The notes under the pieces were generated by a model that saw nothing but the letters and a program-made list of their open reading frames with translations, searched no databases and had not been told where the DNA came from. The translations under genes were made by a program, and so were the position numbers. This document shows positions 33,360 to 42,359 of a stretch of 64,000 nt of DNA, piece after piece. This DNA comes from Terrimesophilobacter sp964651535 (GTDB lineage Bacteria; Actinomycetota; Actinomycetes; Actinomycetales; Microbacteriaceae): contig CAZYYE010000002.1 of the NCBI GenBank assembly GCA_964651535.1, forward strand, positions 496,001 through 560,000, given 5' to 3'. Position 1 is the first letter of the stretch. The number at the start of each line of letters is the position of its first letter.

Positions 33360-34730
33360 TTAGTCCTCGACGTCGAAGTCGGCGCCGAGCCCGGCGAGCT
33401 TATCGATGAAGTGCTCATAGCCGCGGCGGATGAGGTCGACGTTGCTCACTCGAGAAACGCCGTCGGCGCTGAGCGCCGCGATCACGTGGCTGAATCCGCC
33501 GCGCAGGTCAGGGACGCGGATGTCCGCCCCGTGCAGCGGGGTCGGCCCGGTGATGACTGCCGCCTGTTCGAAGTCGCGCCGGGCGACGCGGCGCGGAGTG
33601 TCCGGCAGGCCGCGGGGGTGGACGACGATCTTCGCGCCCATCTCGTTGAGGGCTTCGGTGAATCCGAACCGGTTCTCGTACACCGTCTCGTGCACGACGG
33701 ACACGCCGTTCGCCTGCGTGAGCGCGACGACGAGCGGTTGCTGCCAGTCCGTCATGAAGCCGGGGTGCACATCCGTTTCGATCGTCACGGGCTTCAATTC
33801 GCCGCCCGGGTGGTAGAACCGGATGCCGTCGTCGTCGATGTCGAACTCGCCGCCGACTTTGCGGAACACGTTCAGGAACGTCATGAGCTCTGACTGCTTC
33901 GCGCCCGCAACGAAGATGTCGCCGTGGGTGACGAGCGCGGCTGTCGCCCAGCTCGCGGCTTCGTTGCGGTCGAACAGGGATCGGTGCGTGAAACCGGTGA
34001 GTCGGTCGACGCCCTCGATGAGGATGACGCGGTTCGGCTCGACCGAAATGATGGCGCCCATTTTCTGCAGGATCGCGATGAGATCCATGATTTCGGGTTC
34101 GATCGCCGCGTTGCGCAACTCCGTCGTTCCCGTGGCCCGCACTGCGGTGAGCAGCACTTGTTCCGTCGCGCCGACGCTCGGGTACGGCAAGTGGATGTCC
34201 GCACCCTTGAGACCGTTGGGCGCGGTGAGGTGAATGCCTTCATAGCTTTTGTCCACGATCGCGCCAAACGCCCTGAGCGCGTCCAGGTGGAAGTCGATGG
34301 GCCGGTCGCCGATGCGGCAGCCGCCGAGATCCGGAATGAACGCTTCCCCGAGGCGGTGCAGGAGCGGTCCGCAGAACAGGATGGGGATTCGGCTCGAGCT
34401 CGCGAGCGCGTCGACCTGCGCGAAGTGCGCGGTTTCCACGTTTGCGGGGTCGAGGTGGAGTTCTCCGGGCGTCTCGCCGTCGGTCACGAGGACGCCGTGC
34501 ACTTCGAGCAGGCCGCGCACGACGCCGACGTCGCTGATGTCGGGCACTTCGCGCAGGAGGCTCGGGGTTTCGCCGAGCAGCGCGGCAACCATGGCTTTCG
34601 TCGCGAGGTTCTTCGCACCGCGCACGTCGACACGGCCGCGAAGCGGGTTCCCGCCGCGGATGATGAGGGTGTCGCCGGTGGGTTTCACCTGCTCACCCGC
34701 CTTCCGGGGACTCTGGACAACCGTTTTCAT
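33360..34730 (-). CDS. murA: UDP-N-acetylglucosamine 1-carboxyvinyltransferase
   Basis: 456-aa MurA, the first committed peptidoglycan step (enolpyruvyl transfer to UDP-GlcNAc). The active-site cysteine is retained in GGCRIGDRPIDFHL, so the fosfomycin target residue is present. GGNPLRGRVDVRGAKNLATKAMVAALL at the start and GGFSHVIAALSADGVSRV near the end are typical. Starts at ATG 34730, 15 bp after leuD, and is probably co-transcribed with the leuCD genes upstream. Confidence 0.96.
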   Translation of the reverse strand: MKTVVQSPRKAGEQVKPTGDTLIIRGGNPLRGRVDVRGAKNLATKAMVAALLGETPSLLREVPDISDVGVVRGLLEVHGVLVTDGETPGELHLDPANVETAHFAQVDALASSSRIPILFCGPLLHRLGEAFIPDLGGCRIGDRPIDFHLDALRAFGAIVDKSYEGIHLTAPNGLKGADIHLPYPSVGATEQVLLTAVRATGTTELRNAAIEPEIMDLIAILQKMGAIISVEPNRVILIEGVDRLTGFTHRSLFDRNEAASWATAALVTHGDIFVAGAKQSELMTFLNVFRKVGGEFDIDDDGIRFYHPGGELKPVTIETDVHPGFMTDWQQPLVVALTQANGVSVVHETVYENRFGFTEALNEMGAKIVVHPRGLPDTPRRVARRDFEQAAVITGPTPLHGADIRVPDLRGGFSHVIAALSADGVSRVSNVDLIRRGYEHFIDKLAGLGADFDVED

Positions 34731-34745
34731 TGCTACACCTGCTGA

Positions 34746-35345
34746 CTATTGGGCGGGAAGAGTGCGGGGAAGCCACGCCTGCCTGGTTTTCTCGAACCGG
34801 GATATTGCCGGTTCGTCGCGCAGGGTGAGGGCAATGTCGTCGAGACCCTCAAGCAGCCGCCACCTAGTGTAATCATCGATCTGGAAGGGAACCGAGAGTG
34901 TGCCGAGCGTCACCGTCTTCGACACGAGGTCGACGGATGCCGCGATCCCGGGCTGTTCCCGGATGATGTCCCACATGCTCTCCACGGCATCCTCGGCAAC
35001 CTGCGCGGCGAGGAAGCCCTGCTTGCCCGCGTTCCCGCGGAAAATGTCGCCGAAGCGAGGGCTGATGACCGCTTTGAACCCGTAGTCGCGCAGAGCCCAC
35101 ACGGCGTGCTCGCGACTCGATCCGGTGCCGAAATCCGCACCGGCGATGAGAACCGCGGGGTTCGCGAATGCGGGATCGTTGAGCACGAAATCCGGGTCCT
35201 GGCGCCACGCGTAAAACAGTGCGTCGTCGAAGCCGGTCTTCGTGACGCGTTTCAGAAATTCGGCGGGGATGATCTGGTCGGTGTCGACCTGGGCGCGTTC
35301 GAGGGGAACCGCGACTCCCTCGACGACGGAAAGCTTCTCGATCAC
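34746..35345 (-). CDS. leuD: 3-isopropylmalate dehydratase small subunit
   Basis: 199-aa LeuD, partner of LeuC in leucine biosynthesis. The DTDQIIPAEFLKRV segment, the swivel-domain GADFGTGSSREHAVWAL and SPRFGDIFRGNAGKQGF are diagnostic. The start is GTG 35345, which overlaps the leuC stop as GTGA and is preceded by GGAGG in the leuC end. A longer frame to 35549 lies inside leuC and is rejected. Confidence 0.96.
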   Translation of the reverse strand: MIEKLSVVEGVAVPLERAQVDTDQIIPAEFLKRVTKTGFDDALFYAWRQDPDFVLNDPAFANPAVLIAGADFGTGSSREHAVWALRDYGFKAVISPRFGDIFRGNAGKQGFLAAQVAEDAVESMWDIIREQPGIAASVDLVSKTVTLGTLSVPFQIDDYTRWRLLEGLDDIALTLRDEPAISRFEKTRQAWLPRTLPAQ

Positions 35346-36754
35346 TGCGCCTCCTCCAGATCCCAGGGGCCGGACAGGGTCCCCCGCACGGCGGTCGCCG
35401 CCGCGACGAGCGGGGACACGAGGTGGGTGCGGCCGCCCTTTCCTTGCCTGCCTTCGAAGTTGCGGTTGGACGTGGACGCGCATCGCTCGCCCGGCGCGAG
35501 CTGGTCGGGATTCATGCCGAGGCACATCGAGCATCCGGCGAACCGCCACTCGGCCCCGAACTCCGTGACGACCTTGTCGATCCCCTCCGCTTCCGCCTCG
35601 AGCCGAACCCGCGCGGAGCCTGGGACGACCATGACGCGCACGCCATCCGCTTTCTTCTTGCCCTTGATGATGGAGGCGAATGCCCGCAGATCCTCAATGC
35701 GGCTGTTCGTGCACGAACCCATGAACACGGCGTCGACGCGGATGTCCTTCATGCGCGTTCCCGCTGCGAGGTCCATGTATTCGAGTGCCCTGCGCGCCGA
35801 TGCCTGTTCGTTGGGGTCTTCGAAGCTCTCCGGATGCGGAATGGAATCCGAAAGCAGAACTCCCTGCCCGGGGTTCGTTCCCCACGTGACGAACGGTTCG
35901 AGTTCGTTCGCGTCGAGGAACACTTCCGCGTCGAACTGCGCGTCCTCGTCGGTGGGGAGCGTGTTCCAGTACGCGAGCGCCGCATCCCAGTCCTCGCCCG
36001 TGGGCGCGTGGGGCTTGTCCTTCAGGTAGTCGTAGGTGGTCTGGTCGGGTGCGACCATTCCGGCGCGCGCTCCCGCCTCGATCGACATGTTGCAGATCGT
36101 CATGCGGCCCTCCATGGAGAGCGCGCGGATCGTGCTGCCGCGGTACTCGATGACGTAGCCCTGGCCGCCCCCGGTGCCGATCTTGGCGATGACCGCGAGG
36201 ATGATGTCCTTGGCCGTCACGCCCTCGCGCAGCTCGCCTTCGACGGTGACAGCCATGGTCTTGAACGGCATGAGCGGCAGGGTCTGGGTGGCGAGGACGT
36301 GTTCGACTTCGCTCGTCCCTATGCCGAACGCGATCGCCCCGAATGCGCCATGGGTCGATGTGTGGCTGTCGCCGCACACGACCGTGATGCCGGGCATCGT
36401 GAGGCCGAGTTGCGGTCCGACGACGTGCACGATTCCCTGTTCGATGTCCCCCAGGGGGTGCAGCCGAACGCCGAACTCTTCGCAATTGCGGCGCAACGTT
36501 TCGATCTGGATGCGGCTGATCGGGTCCGCGATTTGTTTCGTGATGTTGAGCGTCGGGGTGTTGTGGTCTTCGGTCGCGATGGTGAGGTCGGGGCGGCGCA
36601 CGGGGCGGCCGGCCATCCGCAGTCCGTCGAATGCCTGAGGGGACGTGACCTCGTGGATGAGGTGGAGGTCGATGTAGAGAAGGTCGGGGGCGCCGTTCGT
36701 GCCCTTCGCGACGATGTGGTCATCCCACACCTTCTCCGCCAGCGTCCTGCCCAC
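35342..36754 (-). CDS. leuC: 3-isopropylmalate dehydratase large subunit
   Basis: 470-aa LeuC, an aconitase-family [4Fe-4S] enzyme that isomerises isopropylmalate. The cluster cysteines are in VFMGSCTNSRIEDL and AGCSMCLGMNPDQL; DSHTSTHGAFGAIAFGIGTSEVEHVLATQ is the family signature. I chose GTG 36754 (VGRTLAEKVWDDH) since family members start just before TLAEKVW; the frame is open to 36808. It is divergent from the amino-acid dehydrogenase gene at 36912. No leader peptide rich in Leu codons was noticed. Confidence 0.95.
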   Translation of the reverse strand: MGRTLAEKVWDDHIVAKGTNGAPDLLYIDLHLIHEVTSPQAFDGLRMAGRPVRRPDLTIATEDHNTPTLNITKQIADPISRIQIETLRRNCEEFGVRLHPLGDIEQGIVHVVGPQLGLTMPGITVVCGDSHTSTHGAFGAIAFGIGTSEVEHVLATQTLPLMPFKTMAVTVEGELREGVTAKDIILAVIAKIGTGGGQGYVIEYRGSTIRALSMEGRMTICNMSIEAGARAGMVAPDQTTYDYLKDKPHAPTGEDWDAALAYWNTLPTDEDAQFDAEVFLDANELEPFVTWGTNPGQGVLLSDSIPHPESFEDPNEQASARRALEYMDLAAGTRMKDIRVDAVFMGSCTNSRIEDLRAFASIIKGKKKADGVRVMVVPGSARVRLEAEAEGIDKVVTEFGAEWRFAGCSMCLGMNPDQLAPGERCASTSNRNFEGRQGKGGRTHLVSPLVAAATAVRGTLSGPWDLEEAQ

Positions 36755-36911
36755 AGTTGAACCCCGTTCCTGCCACGACCCGCGCGGGGGTGCGCGGAAT
36801 TCGATCATTCCAGTCTACTTGGGCGCGGTCGGGGCTAGGATTCGTATGATGGCGCCCACGATTGCGCCGCATCCGCGTGCCCACAAGGCCAGCTTCAAGG
36901 AGTTACCTGCG

Positions 36912-37967
36912 ATGTCGCCTGATCCCCTCTCCACCATCCCGTTCGAGCACGAGCGAGTTCTCATCACGACAGGCCCGAGGTCGGGACTTGTGATCAGCGT
37001 CGCGGTGCATTCGACGAAGCTCGGGCAGGCGCTCGGCGGCGCGAGGGTGTGGCAATACGAGAACTGGACGGATGCGGTCGCCGACTCGCTGCGCCTCTCC
37101 GCGGCCATGACCCTCAAGAACGCGGCGGCCGGGCTGAATCGCGGTGGCGGCAAGTCCGTCATTCACGTGCCCATGGGCACGTCGCTCACGGATGAGCAGA
37201 AGCGGCTTGCGATGCTCGATCTGGGCGATGCCGTGGAAAGCCTCGGCGGCGCATACATGACGGCGGAGGATGTCGGGACGAGTGCTGAGCTCATGTCCGT
37301 CGTGGCCGAGCGCACCGAGCACGTGTGCGGTCTGCCGCCCGAGCAGGGAGGTGTCGGCGAGCCGGCGGATGCCACGAGCGAGGGCGTGCACGCGAGCATT
37401 CTCGCGACGCTCGACGCGCTGTACGGAAGCAAGGACGTCGTTGGTCGTCACATCGTCATTTCCGGTCTCGGCCAGGTGGGTGGGCGGCTTGCGAAGCGGC
37501 TCGCCGCGGAGGGCGCGACGCTCACCGTGACGGACGTGAACATGGGCAAGAAGGATCTCGCGGAGTCCATTGGCGCCAACTGGGTGGAGGTCCCTTCCGC
37601 CCACACGATCCATGCCGACTTGTTCGTACCGTGCGGTCTCGGCGGCGTTCTGACCTCGCAGGTCATTGAGGAACTGGGTGTGCGCGGCGTCGTCGGCGCG
37701 GCGAACAACCAGCTCGCCGAGCATTCCGGCGCAGGGCAGCTCGCGGCGCGCGGCATCCTGTGGGCCCCGGACTTCGTCGTGAACGGCGGTGGAGTGATCT
37801 ACCTCGACATGGCGATGCGGCCCGACGCGGATGCTGCGGCGATTTCCGCGCGCGTCACGCAAATCGGCGACGTGGTCGCCACAATCTTCCGCGACTCCGC
37901 AGAAAAGGGCATCACGACGCTCGAGGCGGCGGAGCAGCTCGCGGCAGCGCGACTCGACGCCGCGTAG
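36912..37967 (+). CDS. Leucine/valine/phenylalanine dehydrogenase family
   Basis: 351-aa member of the Glu/Leu/Phe/Val dehydrogenase family, deaminating an L-amino acid with NAD+. The ATG at 36912 has AAGGAG upstream. The two catalytic lysines are in MTLKNAAAGLNRGGGKSVIH, the Rossmann motif is ISGLGQVGGRLAKRLAAEGA, and PCGLGGVLTS plus VGAANNQLAE complete the family pattern. Length fits leucine, valine or phenylalanine dehydrogenases rather than hexameric GDH. The divergent leuCD genes suggest a link to branched-chain amino-acid balance, but substrate specificity is not certain. Confidence 0.88.
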   Translation: MSPDPLSTIPFEHERVLITTGPRSGLVISVAVHSTKLGQALGGARVWQYENWTDAVADSLRLSAAMTLKNAAAGLNRGGGKSVIHVPMGTSLTDEQKRLAMLDLGDAVESLGGAYMTAEDVGTSAELMSVVAERTEHVCGLPPEQGGVGEPADATSEGVHASILATLDALYGSKDVVGRHIVISGLGQVGGRLAKRLAAEGATLTVTDVNMGKKDLAESIGANWVEVPSAHTIHADLFVPCGLGGVLTSQVIEELGVRGVVGAANNQLAEHSGAGQLAARGILWAPDFVVNGGGVIYLDMAMRPDADAAAISARVTQIGDVVATIFRDSAEKGITTLEAAEQLAAARLDAA

Positions 37968-37988
37968 CCCGCAGCTGCCGGCAGCGGG
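37968..37988. terminator. Possible terminator between convergent genes
   Basis: CCCGC...GCGGG flanks an inner CTGCCGGCAG palindrome in the 30-bp gap between the convergent dehydrogenase and TerC genes. The stem is short and has no T-tract, so the call is modest. Confidence 0.4.
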
Positions 37989-37997
37989 AGGCCCCGG

Positions 37998-38987
37998 CTA
38001 GGCCTTGACCTTCCGACGGTCGAGCCGCAGTCTCACGAGGCTCGCAATCGTCGCCACCACCATCGAGCCGACGATGACGATGAGCGAGACCCAGGTGTTG
38101 ATCTCCGGCACCCAGTCGACGGGCTGCCCGCCGTTGAGGAACGGCAACTCGTTCTTGTGGAGCGCGTGCAGAATGAGCTTCACGCCGATGAATCCGAGGA
38201 TGAACGCGATCCCGTAGTGCAAATAGACCAGTCGGTCGATGAGGTCGCCGAGAAGGAAGTACAGCTGTCGCAGGCCCATGAGGGCGAAGACGTTCGCGGC
38301 GAACACGAGGAATGCGTTTTGGGTGATCCCGAAGATCGCGGGAATCGAGTCGAGCGCGAAGACGAGGTCGGTTGCCCCGAGTGCCACGATCACGACGAGC
38401 ACGGGTGTGAACATGCGTTTGCCGTCGACCGTCGTGCGCAGTTTGCCGCCATCGAACGTGTCGGTGATGGCGACACGCCTGCGCAGCATCCGGATGATCT
38501 TGTTCTCCGTCTGCTCGTCGTCCTCGAGCCCGGTGAACGCCTGTCTCCACGCGGTGTAGAGCAGGAACGCACCGAAGATGTAGAAAATCCAGCTGAAACT
38601 TTCGATGAGTTGCGCACCGATGAGGATGAAGATCGCGCGAAGGATGAGGGCGATGAGGATGCCCACCATGAGAATCTCCTGCTGGTACTTCTTTGGAACC
38701 TTGAACTGCCCCATGATCAGAAGGAACACGAACAGGTTGTCGATGCTCAGGCTGTACTCGGTGAGCCAGCCCGCCACGAACTGCCCGGCGTGCTCCACAT
38801 CTCCCAGCCACACGAGGAGACCCGCGAAAACGAGCGCGAGGGTGATGTAGAAGCCAACCCACAAGCTCGATTCGCGAACGCTCGGAATGTGCGGCCGGCT
38901 GTAGGCGAGCACGAGGTCGGCGATGATGATGACACTCATCGTGATCAACGAACCCACCTCGAACCAGAGGGGGATGGTGAGTTCCAC
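37998..38987 (-). CDS. TerC-family integral membrane protein, probable manganese exporter
   Basis: 329-aa protein with about nine hydrophobic segments. TerC signatures are LTEYSLSIDNLFVFLLIMGQFKVP, with the acidic residues thought to bind metal, and DLVFALDSIPAIFGITQNAFLVF in the second half; these two repeated halves are typical. TerC members such as Alx and YceF export Mn2+. The start is GTG 38987; no strong ribosome-binding site is visible, which would suit riboswitch-gated translation. The upstream leader matches the yybP-ykoY Mn2+ riboswitch, so manganese-induced expression is expected. Confidence 0.92.
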   Translation of the reverse strand: MELTIPLWFEVGSLITMSVIIIADLVLAYSRPHIPSVRESSLWVGFYITLALVFAGLLVWLGDVEHAGQFVAGWLTEYSLSIDNLFVFLLIMGQFKVPKKYQQEILMVGILIALILRAIFILIGAQLIESFSWIFYIFGAFLLYTAWRQAFTGLEDDEQTENKIIRMLRRRVAITDTFDGGKLRTTVDGKRMFTPVLVVIVALGATDLVFALDSIPAIFGITQNAFLVFAANVFALMGLRQLYFLLGDLIDRLVYLHYGIAFILGFIGVKLILHALHKNELPFLNGGQPVDWVPEINTWVSLIVIVGSMVVATIASLVRLRLDRRKVKA

Positions 38988-39000
38988 GTAGGTGTCCGAT

Positions 39001-39124
39001 CATGAAGGGTCGAGAGAGTTTCGAAAGTCTCTCCCGTGCCGAGAAAACTCGGCACCACCGCATCCGGGCCAGCGCCGTTGCTGACCGTCCTGACGACTGC
39101 GGCGAATCGGGATACTCCCCTTCG
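39001..39124 (-). ncRNA. yybP-ykoY manganese riboswitch
   Basis: Read on the minus strand, the leader of the TerC gene begins GAAGGGGAGTATCCC, passes TCGTCA and GGCCCGG, contains a stable hairpin GTGCCGAG-TTTT-CTCGGCAC, and ends with GGGAGAGACTTTCG just before the gene. GGGGAGTA and the 3' GAGACTTTC are the conserved ends of the yybP-ykoY aptamer, which senses Mn2+ and commonly precedes terC genes in actinobacteria. Boundaries are approximate. The 3' part lies within about 20-40 nt of the GTG start, favouring translational control. Confidence 0.8.
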
Positions 39125-39191
39125 CTTCCGCAATCGTAGCGGATAGGAGCGCGCCAACTCGTCCGTCGCGGCGCGCGGGAATTTCCTGGAG

Positions 39192-39264
39192 TGACCCCAG
39201 CGGGATTCGAACCCGCGTTACCGCCGTGAGAGGGCGGCGTACTAGGCCGCTATACGATGGGGCC
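39192..39264 (-). tRNA. tRNA-Glu (anticodon CTC)
   Basis: A full cloverleaf of 73 nt folds on the minus strand: acceptor GGCCCCA/TGGGGTC with one G-U pair, anticodon stem CCGCC/GGCGG with loop CTCTCAC (anticodon CTC), T-arm GCGGG-TTCGAAT-CCCGC and discriminator A. The CCA end is not encoded. Confidence 0.95.
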
Positions 39265-39343
39265 GTAGTGCGCGGACTCATAGAGTATGCCATAGAGGCG
39301 CGGGGCAACAAAACGGTACGCTACCGCACGTCGAGGGGATGAC

Positions 39344-39820
39344 ATGAACAGGAAACTGCTGGCTGCGACCGCAATCGCCGTAATCGGGCTTGTGTTGGGC
39401 GGATGTTCGCTGCTGAACCCCGGTCCGCCGCGCGACAGCGCAGGTCGCGTCACGGAAAGCACGACGATCTCCGCCCGAGACCTACTGGACGGCGATTGCT
39501 TCACCTTCAACTCCGCGGACGGCGGCGTTGTCGCGGAAGTCACGGTCATGCCGTGCGCCCAGCCCCACGACTACCTCGTGATCGGCCAGGGTTCGCTCAC
39601 GTCCGCCGACGTCACCTCGGCCGGGTCACTCCAGAACGCCGTCTCCGCCGCCTGCAGCCCCGCGTTCGAGGCATTCAAGGCCGCGGTGAAGGGCGATGCA
39701 CGCCCGAAACAGGAGTTCTTGGTGTTCCCGGAAACCGATGAGCCGGACTCCGACCAGCTCTATTCGTGCATCGCGACCGACCCCGACCAGTCGGCGAAGG
39801 CTGCTACGCCAGCACCGTGA
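39344..39820 (+). CDS. Septum-formation-domain lipoprotein
   Basis: 158-aa protein with signal peptide and lipobox VLGGC (Cys about residue 21). The mature part resembles the actinobacterial septum-formation family: LLDGDCFTF, VTVMPCAQPHDYLVIGQG, then AACSPAFEAFKAAV and LYSCIATDP, with four conserved cysteines likely forming two disulfides outside the membrane. Function is unknown beyond the family name. The last 17 bp overlap the convergent kinase gene. Confidence 0.75.
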   Translation: MNRKLLAATAIAVIGLVLGGCSLLNPGPPRDSAGRVTESTTISARDLLDGDCFTFNSADGGVVAEVTVMPCAQPHDYLVIGQGSLTSADVTSAGSLQNAVSAACSPAFEAFKAAVKGDARPKQEFLVFPETDEPDSDQLYSCIATDPDQSAKAATPAP

Positions 39821-40709
39821 GGGCGCCAGGTCGCACCTCGATCTCCAGTGGCAGTGCTGCGACTCGCTCGCCGTCCGCATAGGCGACCACGTTGTCCGCA
39901 TCAACACGGATGCGGCGCGCGCGGCGAATCGAAACCCGTGCGTCAGTTACGTGCGTGCCCTTGAACACGCGGGGGAAGATTCGCAGGAACGCAGTGCGAG
40001 ACAGCGGCTCCACGACGAAGACGTCGAGGAGCCCATCGTCGATTTCTGCATCCGGCGTGATGCGCATCCCGCCGCCAAGCGAGACGTTGTTGGCTACCGC
40101 GACGAGCACGGCATCCGTTTCGCTTTTTTCCCCATCCACGGTCAGCCGGTAGCGAATGGGTTTGAGCATGGCGAGTTCGCGCAACAGCGCGAGGTTGTAC
40201 CGTTGCCGGCCGCGAGGCCAGTGCATGAGGTTGGCGCGTTCGTTGACTATCGCGTCGAACCCTGCGGAAAGCACGCCGGCGAACCAACTCGTCGTCCCGT
40301 CGCTTCGCGTGACGAAGCCGGCGTCGATCCGCCGCGGCGGCACCGCGAGCGCGGCAAACAGTGCGGCGATGGCGCGATCCGTGTTTCGAATTGGGATTCC
40401 GAGGCCGCGTGCCATGTCGTTCCCCGTCCCCGAAGGGACGATCCCGAGCGGGATCCCCGTCTCCGCCACATGGTTCACTCCGAGGCTCGCCATGCCGTCG
40501 CCGCCGACGACGACGAGAGCGTCCGGCTTCGCTTTCAGCGCGGCAGCGACGACGACGTTCAACTGCCGAAAATTCGATTCGGAGAGGCTTGTGACGTCGT
40601 GTCCTGCGTCACGAAGCGCGTCCACGACGGCCGGGCCTACTGCGCGAGACTTGCCGAAGGAAGCTTCCGGGTTGATGGCGACCACGAGATTCATCGGCTT
40701 CGTCGTCAT
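39804..40709 (-). CDS. Diacylglycerol/lipid kinase family protein
   Basis: 301-aa DAGK-catalytic-domain protein that phosphorylates a lipid such as diacylglycerol. The nucleotide-binding VVVGGDGMASLGVNHVAETGIPLGIVPSGTGNDMARGLGI stretch carries the GGDG and GTGND motifs. The C-terminal half has NNVSLGGGMRITPDAEIDDGLLDV, the family's second conserved block. Start ATG 40709; an internal ATG at 40694 (MNLVVAINP) is equally plausible. It is divergent from the beta-lactamase-fold hydrolase gene at 40797. Confidence 0.9.
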   Translation of the reverse strand: MTTKPMNLVVAINPEASFGKSRAVGPAVVDALRDAGHDVTSLSESNFRQLNVVVAAALKAKPDALVVVGGDGMASLGVNHVAETGIPLGIVPSGTGNDMARGLGIPIRNTDRAIAALFAALAVPPRRIDAGFVTRSDGTTSWFAGVLSAGFDAIVNERANLMHWPRGRQRYNLALLRELAMLKPIRYRLTVDGEKSETDAVLVAVANNVSLGGGMRITPDAEIDDGLLDVFVVEPLSRTAFLRIFPRVFKGTHVTDARVSIRRARRIRVDADNVVAYADGERVAALPLEIEVRPGALTVLA

Positions 40710-40796
40710 GCACCGATTATGTCGGTAATTCGTCCGCCGCAGGGGCAGGTAATTTTCGGATGCCCTTGCATCACCGCGCGGCTCTAGGCTGATCAC

Positions 40797-41435
40797 ATGA
40801 AAGTCACCAAGCAGGAGCATGCGTGCCTTCTCGTCGAGAGCGCCGAGAACATGCTCGTCGTCGACCCTGGTAGTTTCACGACGCTCCTCGTCGGACTGAG
40901 CAATGTCGTCGCGGTCGTCATCACCCACGAGCACCAGGATCACTGGACGAGCGAGCAGCTCGACGAAATCCTTGCCCGCAACCCCGATGCCCGGATCTTC
41001 GGACCCGCGGGAGTCGCGGCAGCGGCATCGAGGTTTGCTGTCGAGGTCGTGAAGGCGGGCGATGCCGTATCGGTCGATCCGTTCTCGCTCCGATTTTTCG
41101 GCGGCGAGCACGCCGTCATCCACTCGTCGATTCCCGTCGTCGACAACGTCGGGGTTCTCATCGACGATGAACTGTATTACGCGGGCGACTCGTACACGAT
41201 TCCGGAGGGAGTCGATGTGGGAACGCTCGCCGTGCCGGCGGGCGCTCCGTGGCTGAAGATCGGCGACGTCATGGATTACGTGATGGCTGTCGCGCCCCGG
41301 CGAAGCTTCGCCGTGCACGAAATGGTGCTGTCCGCCGCGGGAAAGGCGATGGCGAACGCGCGAATTCAGACCGCGACGGAAGCCGGCGGCGGGAAATTCT
41401 TCCCGCTTGAGCCCGGCGAGTCCGTCGACCTGTAG
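40797..41435 (+). CDS. Metallo-beta-lactamase-fold hydrolase
   Basis: 212-aa protein of the small beta-lactamase-like (UPF0173/UlaG-related) group. The metal motif is THEHQDHW near residues 44-51, the bridging Asp is in YYAGDSYT, and a final His is in FAVHEM. The N-terminus MKVTKQEHACLLVES includes a conserved His. No substrate can be assigned; relatives hydrolyse phosphate or lactone bonds. It is a single gene between divergent and convergent neighbours. Confidence 0.85.
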   Translation: MKVTKQEHACLLVESAENMLVVDPGSFTTLLVGLSNVVAVVITHEHQDHWTSEQLDEILARNPDARIFGPAGVAAAASRFAVEVVKAGDAVSVDPFSLRFFGGEHAVIHSSIPVVDNVGVLIDDELYYAGDSYTIPEGVDVGTLAVPAGAPWLKIGDVMDYVMAVAPRRSFAVHEMVLSAAGKAMANARIQTATEAGGGKFFPLEPGESVDL

Positions 41436-41439
41436 CGGG

Positions 41440-42213
41440 TCAGGCTTCGCTCATCGCCGTGACTTCGGCTTTGCCTTTCGCCGCGAAGTAGGCGGCACGC
41501 TCCGCGATCCGTCTGGTCTGCTCGGCCTGACCCGCGTCGAGAATGTCCTGCGCCACCTCGTAGTTCGGCACTCGCGACTTGCCGTTGTACTTCGCGATGT
41601 ACGCGTCGAGTTCCGGGCCGGACTCCCACGACGTGATGAGGCAGTAGCGAGGCTCGTCGCCATTGTGGGTTGTCGCGTGCCACAGACGCTGCGTGTCCAC
41701 GATGAGTTGCGCGCCCGCGGGAAGAGCGATGTGATACTCGACGCTCGGGTCTGTGCGGTTCTCGCGCAGCACGAAGTAGCTGTCCTTGTCATCCGTGAGG
41801 TTGAAGAAGCCGCGCACGACCCAGCCCGTGCCATCCGGGTTGAGTCGGTTGTTGTCGTCCTGGTGAAGGTTGTAAAGGCAGTCGGCATAGTTGGTGGGCT
41901 GCAGTTCGATGACGCGGCAACGGCCGACATCGGCGCCCGGCTCCTGCGCGCGGCGCGTGAGGTTCGGCGCTTTCTCGACCTGGGACGGGATCCAGACCCC
42001 GCCTTTGTCCGTGCGCGGGTTCTCGCCGTGCCAGAAACCGTTGCACTCGATTTCGCCGTTCTTGGACGCGAGCGGCGCAAAGCGGGTTTCCCCCGATGAC
42101 TTCCAGTCGACGAATTCGATGTCGAGCCACTCTTTCGGGTCGAGCTCCTGGTTGTACTGGTCGAGGACGACGTAACCGGTCTCTTCGAGCGCGGCAGACT
42201 TGATGTAACCCAT
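41440..42213 (-). CDS. Putative Fe(II)/2-oxoglutarate-type oxygenase behind an iron box
   Basis: 257-aa protein I do not recognise by name. It has the pattern of a cupin-fold Fe(II)/2-oxoglutarate oxygenase: HQD (His and Asp of an HxD motif) in NLHQDDNNRLN, a distal His in RLWHATTHN about 70 residues later, and an Arg in EPRYCLITSWE positioned like the 2-oxoglutarate-binding Arg. The N-terminal MGYIKSAALEETGYVVLDQYN is soluble in character. The promoter region carries a DtxR/IdeR-type iron box, so expression should rise under iron limitation. Oxygenase activity is inference from motif spacing. It may be a hydroxylase tied to iron stress; other cupin functions are possible. Confidence 0.55.
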   Translation of the reverse strand: MGYIKSAALEETGYVVLDQYNQELDPKEWLDIEFVDWKSSGETRFAPLASKNGEIECNGFWHGENPRTDKGGVWIPSQVEKAPNLTRRAQEPGADVGRCRVIELQPTNYADCLYNLHQDDNNRLNPDGTGWVVRGFFNLTDDKDSYFVLRENRTDPSVEYHIALPAGAQLIVDTQRLWHATTHNGDEPRYCLITSWESGPELDAYIAKYNGKSRVPNYEVAQDILDAGQAEQTRRIAERAAYFAAKGKAEVTAMSEA

Positions 42214-42262
42214 GGGTTTGGATGACCTTTCGTAGGGGCCAGCACGTTTTTACAGGCCCAAC

Positions 42263-42276
42263 TTAGGCAAGCCTAA
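42263..42276. promoter_or_regulatory. DtxR/IdeR-type iron box
   Basis: TTAGGCAAGCCTAA has the TTAGG/CCTAA arms of actinobacterial iron-dependent repressor sites. On the minus strand TTAGGC can be read as a -35 with TGTAAA 16 nt later as a -10, so repressor binding would block the oxygenase promoter directly. It also lies 84 bp before the start of the divergent nuclease gene, whose possible -10 is TATGCT at 42284-42289. Confidence 0.75.
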
Positions 42277-42359
42277 CAGCGGGTATGCTGCGTAGTGGCT
42301 GGATTCCCCACGACATCCGGGCCTCAACACGCACACCGCGAGCTAAGCGAAACGAGACG

